Source: Casp-actino8 sp964513215
Lineage (GTDB): Bacteria; Actinomycetota; Acidimicrobiia; Acidimicrobiales; Ilumatobacteraceae
Assembly: GCA_964513215.1 (NCBI GenBank)
Contig: CAZELU010000039.1
Coordinates: 1 to 18,680 of the forward strand
Length of the DNA: 18,680 nucleotides
Direction of reading: 5' to 3'
Notes under the pieces: generated by a model
What the model was told of the DNA's origin: nothing
Database searches by the model: none
The model's input: the letters and a program-made list of their open reading frames with translations, nothing else
Shown: positions 1 to 7,108 of the stretch, piece by piece
Layout: each line of letters starts with the position of its first letter
Position numbering within the stretch: the first letter of the stretch is position 1
Position numbers and translations under genes: made by a program

Positions 1-532
1 TGGTGGGTGTCCCCATCGGACGACGCGACGGACCGGGAGACGCTGTTGCCGGCGGTGCCAGCGTGAGTGAGATCGGTGGTGCGGCGATCGTGGTCGACGC
101 GCCGGCATCGGCGGGGACCGTCGTGGACGAACCGCTGGCATCGCCCGGCGGAACGCTCGCCGGTGGGTTCTCGTTCGACGTGATCGGAGTGGCGGCCAGC
201 ACGGGTCGCAGTAAGACCTCACCTGTCACCTGGACGAGACGAATGGCTTCGTCCTGGTTCTCGACGCCGGGCAAATTGACGACAATGGCGTCGCCCTGGC
301 GGATGATTTCGGGTTCGGCCACGCCGAGCGAGTCGACACGCTCACGAATGCGCTCGACGGCGATGTCGAGCGATTCGGAGTTGTACTCGCCGACGGGTTC
401 CTGAGTGACCGACACGCCACCCTGGAGATCGAGGCCGAGCGACGGCTCGTTGCCAGCGGCGAACGTCGCGCCGAGGGCCAGAGCCACCACCGAGAGGAAG
501 ATCGCCAGCGACGTGGCGAGACGACGACTCAC
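1..532 (-). CDS. secD: Protein translocase subunit SecD, N-terminal part (runs off window)
   Basis: SecD is a membrane subunit of the SecDF complex, which uses the proton motive force to help pull proteins out through SecYEG. About 177 codons are present and the 3' end lies beyond base 1. The GTG start at 532 lies 4 bases after the yajC stop, with GGAAGAG just upstream as a ribosome site. A first membrane segment (about residues 5-24, LATSLAIFLSVVALALGA) is followed by the SecD signature LGLDLQGGVSV and then by RIRERVDSLGVAEPEI, which is typical of the periplasmic P1 region. After residue about 113 there is a long Ser/Thr/Pro/Ala-rich stretch (for example SGSSTTVPADAGASTT) that looks like a disordered external insert. 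The order yajC-secD is the common one; secF would be expected next, outside the window. Confidence 0.93.
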   Translation of the reverse strand, partial: MSRRLATSLAIFLSVVALALGATFAAGNEPSLGLDLQGGVSVTQEPVGEYNSESLDIAVERIRERVDSLGVAEPEIIRQGDAIVVNLPGVENQDEAIRLVQVTGEVLLRPVLAATPITSNENPPASVPPGDASGSSTTVPADAGASTTIAAPPISLTLAPPATASPGPSRRPMGTPT

Positions 533-536
533 CGGG

Positions 537-890
537 TCACTCTTCCGTCGCGGCTGATTCGGGACCGCCAGCCGGTTCGGCGCTGGGGTTCACCTTGCGC
601 GCGATCGCCGCTCGCGACACGCGAATCTCGACGTTCTCGGCGATCTCGAGCCACACGACGTCGCCGTCCATGGCGTTGACGAATCCGTACATCCCCGAAT
701 TGGTCAGGATCTCGTCGCCCTCGCCGATGGACTTCTGCATGTCGGCCGTCTCGCGCATCCGGCGCCGCTGCGGCCGGATCATCAAGAAGTACATGGCGAA
801 GCCGATGAGGGCCATGAACACCAGGGTGAACACGAAACTTCCACCCGAGTTCTGGGTGGAGTCATTGGATGCGAGAAGTGCGTTGAGCAT
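537..890 (-). CDS. yajC: Preprotein translocase subunit YajC
   Basis: YajC is a small single-pass membrane protein that associates with SecDF-YidC and the Sec translocon. The product is 117 residues, close to the family length. One hydrophobic helix (about residues 18-36, FVFTLVFMALIGFAMYFLMI) is followed by the family hallmark RPQRRRM and a soluble domain with GDEILTNSGMYGFV. The ATG at 890 was chosen because it gives the usual short N-terminus. A TTG at 911 in the same frame would add seven residues (MPFERTD) and cannot be excluded, because a TANNNT box sits 8 bases before it. The gene lies between tgt and secD, separated from tgt by about 70 bases that hold a hairpin and a possible promoter. 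Confidence 0.93.
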   Translation of the reverse strand: MLNALLASNDSTQNSGGSFVFTLVFMALIGFAMYFLMIRPQRRRMRETADMQKSIGEGDEILTNSGMYGFVNAMDGDVVWLEIAENVEIRVSRAAIARKVNPSAEPAGGPESAATEE

Positions 891-919
891 GTCCGTCCGT
901 TCGAAAGGCAACCTGTGGA

Positions 920-925
920 ATGTTA
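920..925 (-). promoter_or_regulatory. Possible -10 box for yajC-secD
   Basis: TAACAT on the minus strand fits the actinobacterial TANNNT -10 pattern. It lies 8 bases before the TTG at 911 and 29 bases before the ATG of yajC at 890. No convincing -35 hexamer was seen at 16-18 bases. A hexamer this loose occurs often by chance, so the call rests on its position in one of the few non-coding gaps. Confidence 0.28.
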
Positions 926-929
926 GTGC

Positions 930-950
930 CCGGCCCCGGAACCAGGCCGG
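930..950 (-). terminator. Short GC hairpin after tgt, no U-tract
   Basis: On the minus strand CCGGCC and GGCCGG form a perfect 6-bp stem around a 9-base loop, 11 bases after the tgt stop codon. There is no run of T after it, so it is not a classic intrinsic terminator. It could be a U-less or attenuating terminator between tgt and yajC. The short stem and GC-rich background keep confidence low. Confidence 0.25.
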
Positions 951-961
951 ATTCGCCCGGT

Positions 962-2059
962 TCAGCCCCAGGTAGTGAGCACCGAACGACGCAATTCGTC
1001 GAAAGTGCCCGACTCGATGGCCGTTCGAGCGCGGTTCATCAGGTGGAAGGTCCAGGCGATGTTGTGGAGCGACACCAGGCGTGAGGCCGTGGGTTCGTTG
1101 ACCTGGAACAGGTGGCGGAGGTAGCCGCGAGTGTGACGCGCACAGACGTCACACGGGCAGGACTCGTCGAGGGGCGACTCGTCGAGGGCGAAGCGCGCGT
1201 TCTTGACGTTCAACCGACCCTGGTCGGTGAACGCTGTTCCGTGCCGCCCCAGCCGGGTCTGCATCACGCAGTCGAACTGGTCGACGCCCAGTCCGATGGC
1301 CTCGACGAGAGACGCCGGGTCGCCCACTCCCATGAGATACCGCGGACGGTCGGCGGGGATGGCTTCGAGTGCGGCGGCCAAGGCCGGAATCATCTCGTCG
1401 CGAGTCTCGCCGACCGAGAGGCCACCGATGCCGTACCCATCGAAGTCGAGTGCGACCGTGCGTTCGGCGCTCTCACGTCGCATGGCCGGGCTGATACCCC
1501 CTTGAACGATGCCGAACAGGGCCTGGTCGACGCGAGTGTGATGACCACGTGCGCGCTGAGCCCACGCCGAGGTGCGTTCGAGGGCGAGCCGCACGACGTC
1601 GGGTGGAGACGGCAACGGTGGGCACACGTCGAGCACCATCTGGATGTCGGCGCCCAGCTTCTGTTGAACGTCCACGGCCAGCTCGGGGGTGAATCGGTGC
1701 GAACTACCGTCGTACGTGGAGCGGAACGTGACGCCGTCGTCGTCCACCTTGGGCTCGAGGGAGAAGATCTGGAATCCGCCCGAATCGGTGAGCGTGAGTC
1801 CGCGCCAACCCGCGAACTTGCCGAGACCTCCGAACTTCTCGACCGTGTCGGCGCCCGGGCGCAACATCAGGTGGTACGTGTTGCCGAGCACGATCTCAGC
1901 ACCGAGTGATTCGTAGTCGGCCGCACTCAGGTACTTGATGGCACCACGTGTGCCCACGGGCATGAAGCACGGAGTGCGGTAGGAGCCGTGCGCGGTTCGC
2001 GCCGTACCGGTACGGGCTGTGCCATCGAGGGCGAGGAGGGTGAAGTGAACCGGATGCAT
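962..2059 (-). CDS. tgt: tRNA-guanine transglycosylase (queuosine)
   Basis: Tgt exchanges guanine-34 of GUN-anticodon tRNAs for the queuosine precursor preQ1. The product is 365 residues, normal for the bacterial enzyme. TDSGGFQIFSL holds the substrate-binding Asp92, and FDCVM holds the nucleophile Asp263. The zinc site is C301, C303, C306 (CPCDVC) and H332, at the same spacing from the nucleophile as in the Zymomonas enzyme. GIGGLSVGE is also present. The ATG at 2059 overlaps the queA stop as TGATG, so reading through from queA is likely coupled; upstream in-frame codons fall inside queA. Unusual points are Gln267 where the family normally has Pro (MPTR becomes MQTR) and LDVCPPLP in place of the better known DECTPYP. 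queA next door supports the function. Confidence 0.95.
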   Translation of the reverse strand: MHPVHFTLLALDGTARTGTARTAHGSYRTPCFMPVGTRGAIKYLSAADYESLGAEIVLGNTYHLMLRPGADTVEKFGGLGKFAGWRGLTLTDSGGFQIFSLEPKVDDDGVTFRSTYDGSSHRFTPELAVDVQQKLGADIQMVLDVCPPLPSPPDVVRLALERTSAWAQRARGHHTRVDQALFGIVQGGISPAMRRESAERTVALDFDGYGIGGLSVGETRDEMIPALAAALEAIPADRPRYLMGVGDPASLVEAIGLGVDQFDCVMQTRLGRHGTAFTDQGRLNVKNARFALDESPLDESCPCDVCARHTRGYLRHLFQVNEPTASRLVSLHNIAWTFHLMNRARTAIESGTFDELRRSVLTTWG

Positions 2060-3063
2060 CAGCGGGACAACAGCATGGCATCGCCGAACGACAAGAAGCG
2101 GTACTCGTGCTCGAGTGCTTCTGCGTACAGGTGGCGCCAACGAGGACCGACGAACGCATCGATCATGAGGAGCAACGTGGTGCGGGGAAGGTGAAAGTTG
2201 GTCATGAGGCGGTCGACGACTTTCCACTCGTAACCCTGACGAATGAAGAGGTTGGTCCGACCTTCGAGTCGCTCGGTGGTGGCCGCCGACTCGAGGCTGC
2301 GGACCGACGTGGTGCCGACCGCGAGCACGCGTTGCGCTTGAAGGCAACGCTCGAGAACTTCGGGACGAACCGAGTACCACTCGCTATGCATCTTGTGTTG
2401 GCTCGGATCGTCAGTACTGATGGGTGTGAAGGTGTCGCGACCGACGATCAGTTCGACGCGCAGGATCTCGACTCCGAGAGACTCGATGGCGGAGAGGAGT
2501 GAAGGGGTGAAATGCAGACCGGCCGTTGGCGCAGCGGCGGAAGCGGCGCGACGGGCGTACACGGTCTGGTAGCGCGTCGGTTCGTCGAGTCGGGCGGTGA
2601 TATACGGCGGAAGTGGCACTTCGCCGAGACGCTCGAGAAGATCGTCGACGGACTCGTCGGTCGGATGAAGAGTGATCTCGAACGTGTCGTCGTTGCGTGA
2701 ACGGCCGTCGAACGTGACGGCAGGCCGTCCGTCGCGATCGTGCAGGATCTCGCCCGACTTGAGACGACCGCCCGGCTTGACCATCGCTTCCCAGCGGGAC
2801 CGATCGTCGGTCACTGCTTCGAGAAGTAGCAACTCGACATGTCCACCGGTCGACCGTCGGACGTGAAGTCGTGCGGGCAGCACACGTGTGTCGTTGACGA
2901 CCATGACGTCGCCCGGCTCGAAGAACCGAGGGAGTTCGCGCACGATGGTGTGCTCGATGCGATCACGATGGTCGACGAGGAGACGGGCCGAGTCGCGCGG
3001 CTCGACCGGGGTCTGGGCGATTCGCGACTCGGGGAGGTGGTAGTCGAAGTCGTCGGTGCGCAT
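2059..3063 (-). CDS. queA: S-adenosylmethionine:tRNA ribosyltransferase-isomerase (QueA)
   Basis: QueA transfers and isomerises the ribosyl part of S-adenosylmethionine onto preQ1 already placed in tRNA, giving epoxyqueuosine; it therefore acts directly after Tgt. The product is 334 residues, in the usual range of about 340-350. Family blocks seen are the N-terminal DYHLPESRIAQTP, then VMVVNDTRVLPARL, the highly conserved AAPTAGLHFT near residue 210, and TNFHLPRTTLLLMIDAF near the C-terminus. The ATG at 3063 was chosen because it begins directly at the conserved MRTDDFDYHLP block and overlaps the ruvB stop as TGATG; an upstream in-frame start at 3117 would lie within ruvB. No clear ribosome site sits before it, which fits coupled translation from ruvB. 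Confidence 0.96.
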   Translation of the reverse strand: MRTDDFDYHLPESRIAQTPVEPRDSARLLVDHRDRIEHTIVRELPRFFEPGDVMVVNDTRVLPARLHVRRSTGGHVELLLLEAVTDDRSRWEAMVKPGGRLKSGEILHDRDGRPAVTFDGRSRNDDTFEITLHPTDESVDDLLERLGEVPLPPYITARLDEPTRYQTVYARRAASAAAPTAGLHFTPSLLSAIESLGVEILRVELIVGRDTFTPISTDDPSQHKMHSEWYSVRPEVLERCLQAQRVLAVGTTSVRSLESAATTERLEGRTNLFIRQGYEWKVVDRLMTNFHLPRTTLLLMIDAFVGPRWRHLYAEALEHEYRFLSFGDAMLLSR

Positions 3064-4091
3064 CAGAAGAGAGCGGGCGGCCCTCCGGCGGGCAGTGGAA
3101 GTCCGAGGTGCTCCCACGCCGACGCCAAGGCGACCCGGCCGCGCGGTGTGCGGGCCAGGAAACCACGTTGGATCAGGAACGGTTCGTAGACGTCTTCGAC
3201 CGTCTCGGGTTGCTCGCCCACGGCTATGGCCAGTGTCGACAACCCGACCGGACCTCCGGAGAACTGTTGACAGATTGCCGACAGCAGCTGTCGATCGGAC
3301 TTGTCGAGTCCGGCCCCGTCGACACCGAACACCGCCAGGCCTCGATCGGCGGTGTCACCGTCGATCTTGACGAGTCCACCCACTTCGGCGAAGTCTCGAA
3401 CGCGACGTAGTAAACGATTGGCGATTCGCGGAGTGCCGCGGCTGCGGCGAGCGATCTCGTGTGCACCAGTGGCGTCGATATCGAAGCCCAGAATGGAGGC
3501 GGCTCGGCTGACGATCGACGTGAGTTCGTCGGTGTCGTAGTACTCGAGTCGGGCCACCAGGCCGAATCGATCGCGCAGCGGTCCAGTGATCATGCCGGTG
3601 CGCGTCGTGGCCCCCACCAAGGTGAACCGGGGCAAGGTGAGACGAATGCTCGACGCCGCTGGCCCCTTGCCGACCACGATGTCGATCTGGAAGTCCTCCA
3701 TCGCGGGATACAAGATCTCTTCGACGGTTCGACTCAGGCGGTGAATCTCGTCGATGAAGAGAACGTCACCGGGCTCGAGTTTGGTCAGTATCGCGGCCAG
3801 GTCGCCGGCGCGCTCGAGGGCTGGGCCCGACGTGACGTGCAGACGGGTTCCCATTTCGGCCGCGATGATCACCGACAAGGTGGTCTTGCCGAGTCCGGGC
3901 GGGCCGGCGAACAACAGATGGTCGACGGCTTCGCCACGAGCGCGGGCCGCCTGCAGAACGATCGACAGCTTCTCTTTCAGTTCGCGTTGACCGACGAATT
4001 CGTCGAGTCGACGAGGACGCAAACCGACCTCGTCGAGCGCATCGGTGGCGTCGAGGTGGTCACCTGCGGGGTCGAGGAACTCATCCCGCAC
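3063..4091 (-). CDS. ruvB: Holliday junction branch migration helicase RuvB
   Basis: RuvB is the hexameric AAA+ motor that, bound to RuvA, drives branch migration at Holliday junctions. With the chosen start it has 342 residues, as expected. Walker A is GPPGLGKTT (about 63-71), Walker B is DVLFIDEIHRL (about 109-119), sensor 1 is VGATTRTG, and the arginine-finger region is GPLRDRFG. A C-terminal winged helix with RGFLARTPRGRVA binds DNA. The start is taken as the GTG at 4091, which has GGAG six bases upstream and overlaps the end of ruvA by 11 bases. Longer in-frame openings up to 4229 lie within ruvA and encode no RuvB-like sequence. It belongs to a ruvC-ruvA-ruvB block that continues into queA. 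Confidence 0.96.
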   Translation of the reverse strand: MRDEFLDPAGDHLDATDALDEVGLRPRRLDEFVGQRELKEKLSIVLQAARARGEAVDHLLFAGPPGLGKTTLSVIIAAEMGTRLHVTSGPALERAGDLAAILTKLEPGDVLFIDEIHRLSRTVEEILYPAMEDFQIDIVVGKGPAASSIRLTLPRFTLVGATTRTGMITGPLRDRFGLVARLEYYDTDELTSIVSRAASILGFDIDATGAHEIARRSRGTPRIANRLLRRVRDFAEVGGLVKIDGDTADRGLAVFGVDGAGLDKSDRQLLSAICQQFSGGPVGLSTLAIAVGEQPETVEDVYEPFLIQRGFLARTPRGRVALASAWEHLGLPLPAGGPPALF

Positions 4092-4677
4092 GACGGGCTC
4101 CGAGATTGGCCAGTGCCGACCGCAAGATGTCGGCCGCGTCGGTCTGTGTTGACGTGTCGATGTCGCGGAGTGCTTCGCGAACTTCGGCGTCGGTGTAGCC
4201 GAGTCCGAGCAAAGCAGTTCGAACATCACCCACCGATGTCGTCTCGCCCGGGCGCGACGGTTCGTCGATCACCGGAACGTCGAGACGGTTCTTGAGTTCG
4301 ACGAGGAGACGTTCAGCGGTCTTCTTGCCGACTCCGGGCACGAGCGTGAGCGCCGCGATATCGGACGATGCGACGATGTCGACGAGTGCGCGTGGCGCGT
4401 GGGTGGACAGAATCGACATGGCCATCGATGGTCCGATGCCGTGGGTGGCGATGAGCACGCCGAACGCCGCTCGTTCGTCGCGTTGGAGGAACCCGAAGAG
4501 AGTCTGCGCGTCCTCGCGAATGTGATGGTGCACGTACAAGAACGCGGGCGAAGTCGGCTCGAGTTCGGCCAATGTGCGCGGTGTGACGTGAACGAGATAT
4601 CCGACTCCCCCGACCTCGACGAGCGCGAGACCGTCGGGCATGCGCTCGACCACGGTTCCGCGCAGGCTTCCGATCAC
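4081..4677 (-). CDS. ruvA: Holliday junction DNA helicase subunit RuvA
   Basis: RuvA binds the four-way junction as a tetramer and loads RuvB. The product is 198 residues, the usual size. The N-terminal OB fold begins MIGSLRGTVVER and contains VGGVGYLVHVTP. The two helix-hairpin-helix elements are visible as LIATHGIGPSMAMSIL and LTLVPGVGKKTAERLLVELK. The C-terminal RuvB-contacting domain is DVRTALLGLGYTDAEVREAL. The GTG start at 4677 overlaps the ruvC stop as GTGA; the 3' end overlaps the ruvB start by 11 bases. The gene order and overlaps point to one coupled ruvCAB message. Confidence 0.96.
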   Translation of the reverse strand: MIGSLRGTVVERMPDGLALVEVGGVGYLVHVTPRTLAELEPTSPAFLYVHHHIREDAQTLFGFLQRDERAAFGVLIATHGIGPSMAMSILSTHAPRALVDIVASSDIAALTLVPGVGKKTAERLLVELKNRLDVPVIDEPSRPGETTSVGDVRTALLGLGYTDAEVREALRDIDTSTQTDAADILRSALANLGARRAG

Positions 4678-5192
4678 GGCTGTACCCCGAGAGCGGCGCG
4701 GACTCGTTCACGCGTGGGAGCGACCGCGAGGTAGCACAGTGCCAGAGCGGCCGCGTCGGCCGCATCGGCCGGACGCGGCGGCGAATTCAGACCGAGACGC
4801 TTCTGGACCATGATCTGAACCTGGGCCTTGTCGGCGGCACCCCACCCCGCCACCGAATCCTTGACCTGAGTGGGAGTGAATTGAACGACGTCGCAACCGA
4901 AGCGTTGAGCTTCGGCCAGTGCCAAGCCGCTCACCTGGGCCACCCCCATGGCGGTGCGGGTGTTGTTCTGGAAGAAGACCTGCTCGACCGCCACCGCATG
5001 TGGCCGGAACTCGTGCAACAAGGCCAGGAGATCGTCGTGGATTCGTCGAAGCCGTTCGGGCAGGGCCTCGTGTGGATCGGTGCGCAAGACCCCGAGTGAC
5101 AACGCCTTCGGCGACGATTGGGCCTCGATGACCGCGTATCCGCACCGGGTCAGACCAGGGTCGATGCCCAGAACTCGGCGGCCTACGAACAT
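4674..5192 (-). CDS. ruvC: Holliday junction resolvase RuvC
   Basis: RuvC is the dimeric endonuclease that cuts Holliday junctions symmetrically after RuvAB branch migration. The product is 172 residues, the usual length. The four acidic catalytic residues of the RNase H-like fold are visible: D11 in GIDPGLTRCGY, E70 in VEQVFF, and D143 and D146 in ADAADAAALAL. The ATG at 5192 begins MFVGRRVLGIDPG, as expected for the family. There is no good ribosome site before it, but TAGGAT lies 7 bases upstream, so a leaderless message is possible. It heads the ruvC-ruvA-ruvB-queA-tgt run. In many actinobacteria yebC is directly upstream; here a peroxiredoxin gene lies between. Confidence 0.96.
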   Translation of the reverse strand: MFVGRRVLGIDPGLTRCGYAVIEAQSSPKALSLGVLRTDPHEALPERLRRIHDDLLALLHEFRPHAVAVEQVFFQNNTRTAMGVAQVSGLALAEAQRFGCDVVQFTPTQVKDSVAGWGAADKAQVQIMVQKRLGLNSPPRPADAADAAALALCYLAVAPTRERVRAALGVQP

Positions 5193-5199
5193 GCGTACG

Positions 5200-5205
5200 A
5201 TCCTA
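5200..5205 (-). promoter_or_regulatory. Possible -10 box of ruvC (leaderless)
   Basis: TAGGAT on the minus strand fits TANNNT and lies 7 bases before the ruvC ATG. This is the spacing expected when transcription starts at or next to the start codon. The region just upstream is almost pure GC and shows no -35 consensus. The absence of a good ribosome site in front of ruvC supports the idea. Confidence 0.38.
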
Positions 5206-5238
5206 CCCCGCCCGCCCCGGGGCCTCGGCGGATCCGAC

Positions 5239-5259
5239 CAGCCCGGCGGGCCCGGGCCG
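5239..5259 (-). terminator. Hairpin 9 bases after the bcp stop, no U-tract
   Basis: On the minus strand CGGCCCGG pairs with CCGGGCTG (8 bp including one G-U) around a 5-base loop, directly after the peroxiredoxin gene and before the ruvC promoter candidate. No T-run follows, so this would be a U-less terminator if it works as one. A 10-bp palindrome, GCCCCGGGGC, lies further on at 5214-5223. The very GC-rich gap makes chance pairing easy. Confidence 0.35.
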
Positions 5260-5268
5260 TGGAGAACG

Positions 5269-5721
5269 TCAGCGAGCTGACGTGAGAGCGGCGGTCAGTT
5301 CGTCGACCGACCGGAACGTGAGGCCGGCCAGTGCGCGGTGGGCGTACCGCACCGTTCCTCCAGCATCCACGACGAACACGCTCCGTCGCATGAAGCCGAG
5401 CGGTCCGAGAACGCCGTACGACCCGGCGACCTTCTTGTCGACGTCGGCCAGCAACGGAAAGCGGAAACCGTGCTTGTCGGCGAACTTCTCGTGACTCGAC
5501 ACGTCCTGAGCGGAGATGGCCAGGACCACGGCGTCGAGGGTCTCGAACTGCGCCAACTCGTCGTTGTACGAGTTCAACTGCTTGGTGCACACGGGTGTGT
5601 CGTCACCGGGGTAAAAGACCACGACGACGGGACGGCCACGGTATTCGGACAACGAATACGAGCGACCTCCCGTTCCGGGGAGTGTGAAGTCAGGGGCCTG
5701 ATCGCCGACACCGAGAGCCAT
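5269..5721 (-). CDS. bcp: Single-cysteine peroxiredoxin, Bcp/PrxQ family
   Basis: This is a thioredoxin-fold peroxiredoxin of the Bcp (bacterioferritin comigratory protein) type, which reduces hydrogen and organic peroxides in the cytoplasm. The product is 150 residues. Family features are GDQAPDFTLPGTGG at the N-terminus and the peroxidatic site VVVVFYPGDDTPVCTKQL with Cys45. Cys45 is the only cysteine in the protein: the usual resolving cysteine five residues later is absent (Asn50). The enzyme must therefore be reduced by an outside thiol, which could be mycothiol or a thioredoxin-like partner. The ATG at 5721 follows AAAGGCG and gives the standard MALGVGDQAPDF start; the longer frame to 5778 runs into yebC. 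It lies 31 bases after yebC and is probably co-transcribed with it. Confidence 0.9.
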   Translation of the reverse strand: MALGVGDQAPDFTLPGTGGRSYSLSEYRGRPVVVVFYPGDDTPVCTKQLNSYNDELAQFETLDAVVLAISAQDVSSHEKFADKHGFRFPLLADVDKKVAGSYGVLGPLGFMRRSVFVVDAGGTVRYAHRALAGLTFRSVDELTAALTSAR

Positions 5722-5752
5722 GTTCGCCTTTCGTCGAGAGAAATGAGTCGTA

Positions 5753-6499
5753 TCAGCCGACGCTCTCCAACATGTCATCGGAGATGTCGAAATTGGAGAA
5801 CACGTCCTGGACGTCGTCGTTGTCCTCGAGCGCTTCCATGATCTTCAGGATCTTGCGAGCCGTCTCGGCGTCGGTGACCTCGATCTGGGTGGACGAAACC
5901 ATCGTGGAGTCCGCCGATTGAACGCCGAGACCGGCCGCCTCGAGGGCAGCCTTGACGTCGTAAACAACCGACGGCTCGGTGAGGATTCGCCACGAGGAAC
6001 CGTCGCGAGTGATGTCGTCAGCTCCGGCGTCGAGAGCCGCCAGCATGACATCGTCCTCGGGCGCCGAACCATCGAGCAGGATCACGCCGCGTCGGCTGAA
6101 CTGCCAGCCCACTGCACCCGGCTCGGCCATCGAACCGCCCAACTTGGAGAAGATGTTGCGAATCTCTCCACCGGTGCGATTGCGATTGTCGGTGAGGGTC
6201 TCGACCATCAGAGCCACACCACCAGGGGCGTATCCCTCGTAGACGATCGATTCGTAGTTGCCGCCGTCATTGACGCCAGAACCCCGCTTGATCGCGCGGT
6301 CGATGGCGTCGTTGGTCATCTGTGCGGCCTTGGCCTTCTGCACGACGGTGCGAAGAGAAGCGTTGGTAGAAGGATCACCGCCGCCTTCGCGTGCGGCCAC
6401 TTCGAGTTGCCGAGCGATCTTGGCGAAGAGTTTTCCGCGTGCCTTGTCGGCCGCACCCTTCTTGTGCTTGATGGTTGCCCATTTGGAGTGTCCGGACAC
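5753..6499 (-). CDS. yebC: YebC/PmpR family protein (TACO1-like)
   Basis: This is a member of the YebC/TACO1 family. The family has been described both as DNA-binding regulators and, more recently, as ribosome-linked factors that help translation of proline-rich stretches; which applies here cannot be read from sequence. The product is 248 residues, as usual. The diagnostic N-terminus MSGHSKWATIKHKKGAADKA is complete, followed by VEAAREGGGDP-like sequence, AIKRGSG, YEGYAPGGVALMVETLTDNRNRT, and FSKLGGSMAEPGAVGWQF. The GTG start at 6499 has GAGGTG four bases upstream and begins 3 bases after the pdxT stop. The placement after pdxS-pdxT and before ruvC mirrors the order in mycobacteria. Confidence 0.95.
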   Translation of the reverse strand: MSGHSKWATIKHKKGAADKARGKLFAKIARQLEVAAREGGGDPSTNASLRTVVQKAKAAQMTNDAIDRAIKRGSGVNDGGNYESIVYEGYAPGGVALMVETLTDNRNRTGGEIRNIFSKLGGSMAEPGAVGWQFSRRGVILLDGSAPEDDVMLAALDAGADDITRDGSSWRILTEPSVVYDVKAALEAAGLGVQSADSTMVSSTQIEVTDAETARKILKIMEALEDNDDVQDVFSNFDISDDMLESVG

Positions 6500-6502
6500 G
6501 GT

Positions 6503-7093
6503 TCACCTCACGGCTAGTTGGGACTCGACGAGATCGAGAAACAGACGATGGATACGAGTATCGGCGGTCAGTTCGGGATGGAAGGAGGCCGCCATGATGC
6601 GACCCGAACGAATGAGAACGGGTGCATCGTTCCAGGAGGCGAGAACCTCGACGCCACTCCCCAACTCCTCGATGGCCGGAGCGCGAATGAAGATCGCGTG
6701 GAACGGTGAATCGAGCGACGTCACCGACAGATCGCACTCGAACGAGTCGACTTGGCGTCCGTACGCGTTGCGACGAACCGTGGCGTCGATGGCCGAGAAA
6801 GAAATCTGGTCGTCGCGGCCATCGAGGATGTCGGTGGACAACAGAATCATGCCGGCACAGGTGCCGAACACGGCGAGACCCGAGGCGATCGCCTCGGCGA
6901 GCGGGCGAGCCAGACCGGACGACACGAGCAGATTGCTCATCGTCGTACTCTCTCCACCCGGCAACACCAGACCATCGAGGTCGGTCAGATGTTCGGGGCG
7001 ACGAACCTCGACGACGTCGACGCCGAGAGCGACGAACTTCTCAGCGTGAGCCGCGAACGCGCCCTGGAGAGCCAGGACACCGATGCGGACCAT
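6503..7093 (-). CDS. pdxT: Pyridoxal 5'-phosphate synthase glutaminase subunit PdxT
   Basis: PdxT is the class I glutamine amidotransferase that frees ammonia from glutamine and passes it to PdxS for vitamin B6 synthesis. The product is 196 residues, the normal length. The N-terminus MVRIGVLALQGAFAAH and the oxyanion segment LVLPGGESTTM are typical. The catalytic triad is Cys79 (FGTCAGM), His172 and Glu174 (SFHPEL). It begins 15 bases after the pdxS stop at an ATG with only a weak ribosome site, and its stop is 3 bases before yebC. The pair is the DXP-independent route to pyridoxal phosphate. Confidence 0.96.
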   Translation of the reverse strand: MVRIGVLALQGAFAAHAEKFVALGVDVVEVRRPEHLTDLDGLVLPGGESTTMSNLLVSSGLARPLAEAIASGLAVFGTCAGMILLSTDILDGRDDQISFSAIDATVRRNAYGRQVDSFECDLSVTSLDSPFHAIFIRAPAIEELGSGVEVLASWNDAPVLIRSGRIMAASFHPELTADTRIHRLFLDLVESQLAVR

Positions 7094-7108
7094 GGCCTGG
7101 GGGCCTCG

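Noticed and set aside
2060..2380. N-terminal extension of tgt by about 107 codons
   Set aside because: The extra part lies over queA in another frame, is Arg/Ser/His-rich and has no Tgt-like sequence; the ATG at 2059 gives a normal family N-terminus and overlaps the queA stop as TGATG.
4092..4229. N-terminal extension of ruvB
   Set aside because: It lies within ruvA and contains no RuvB-like residues; GGAG and the GTG at 4091 give the normal length.
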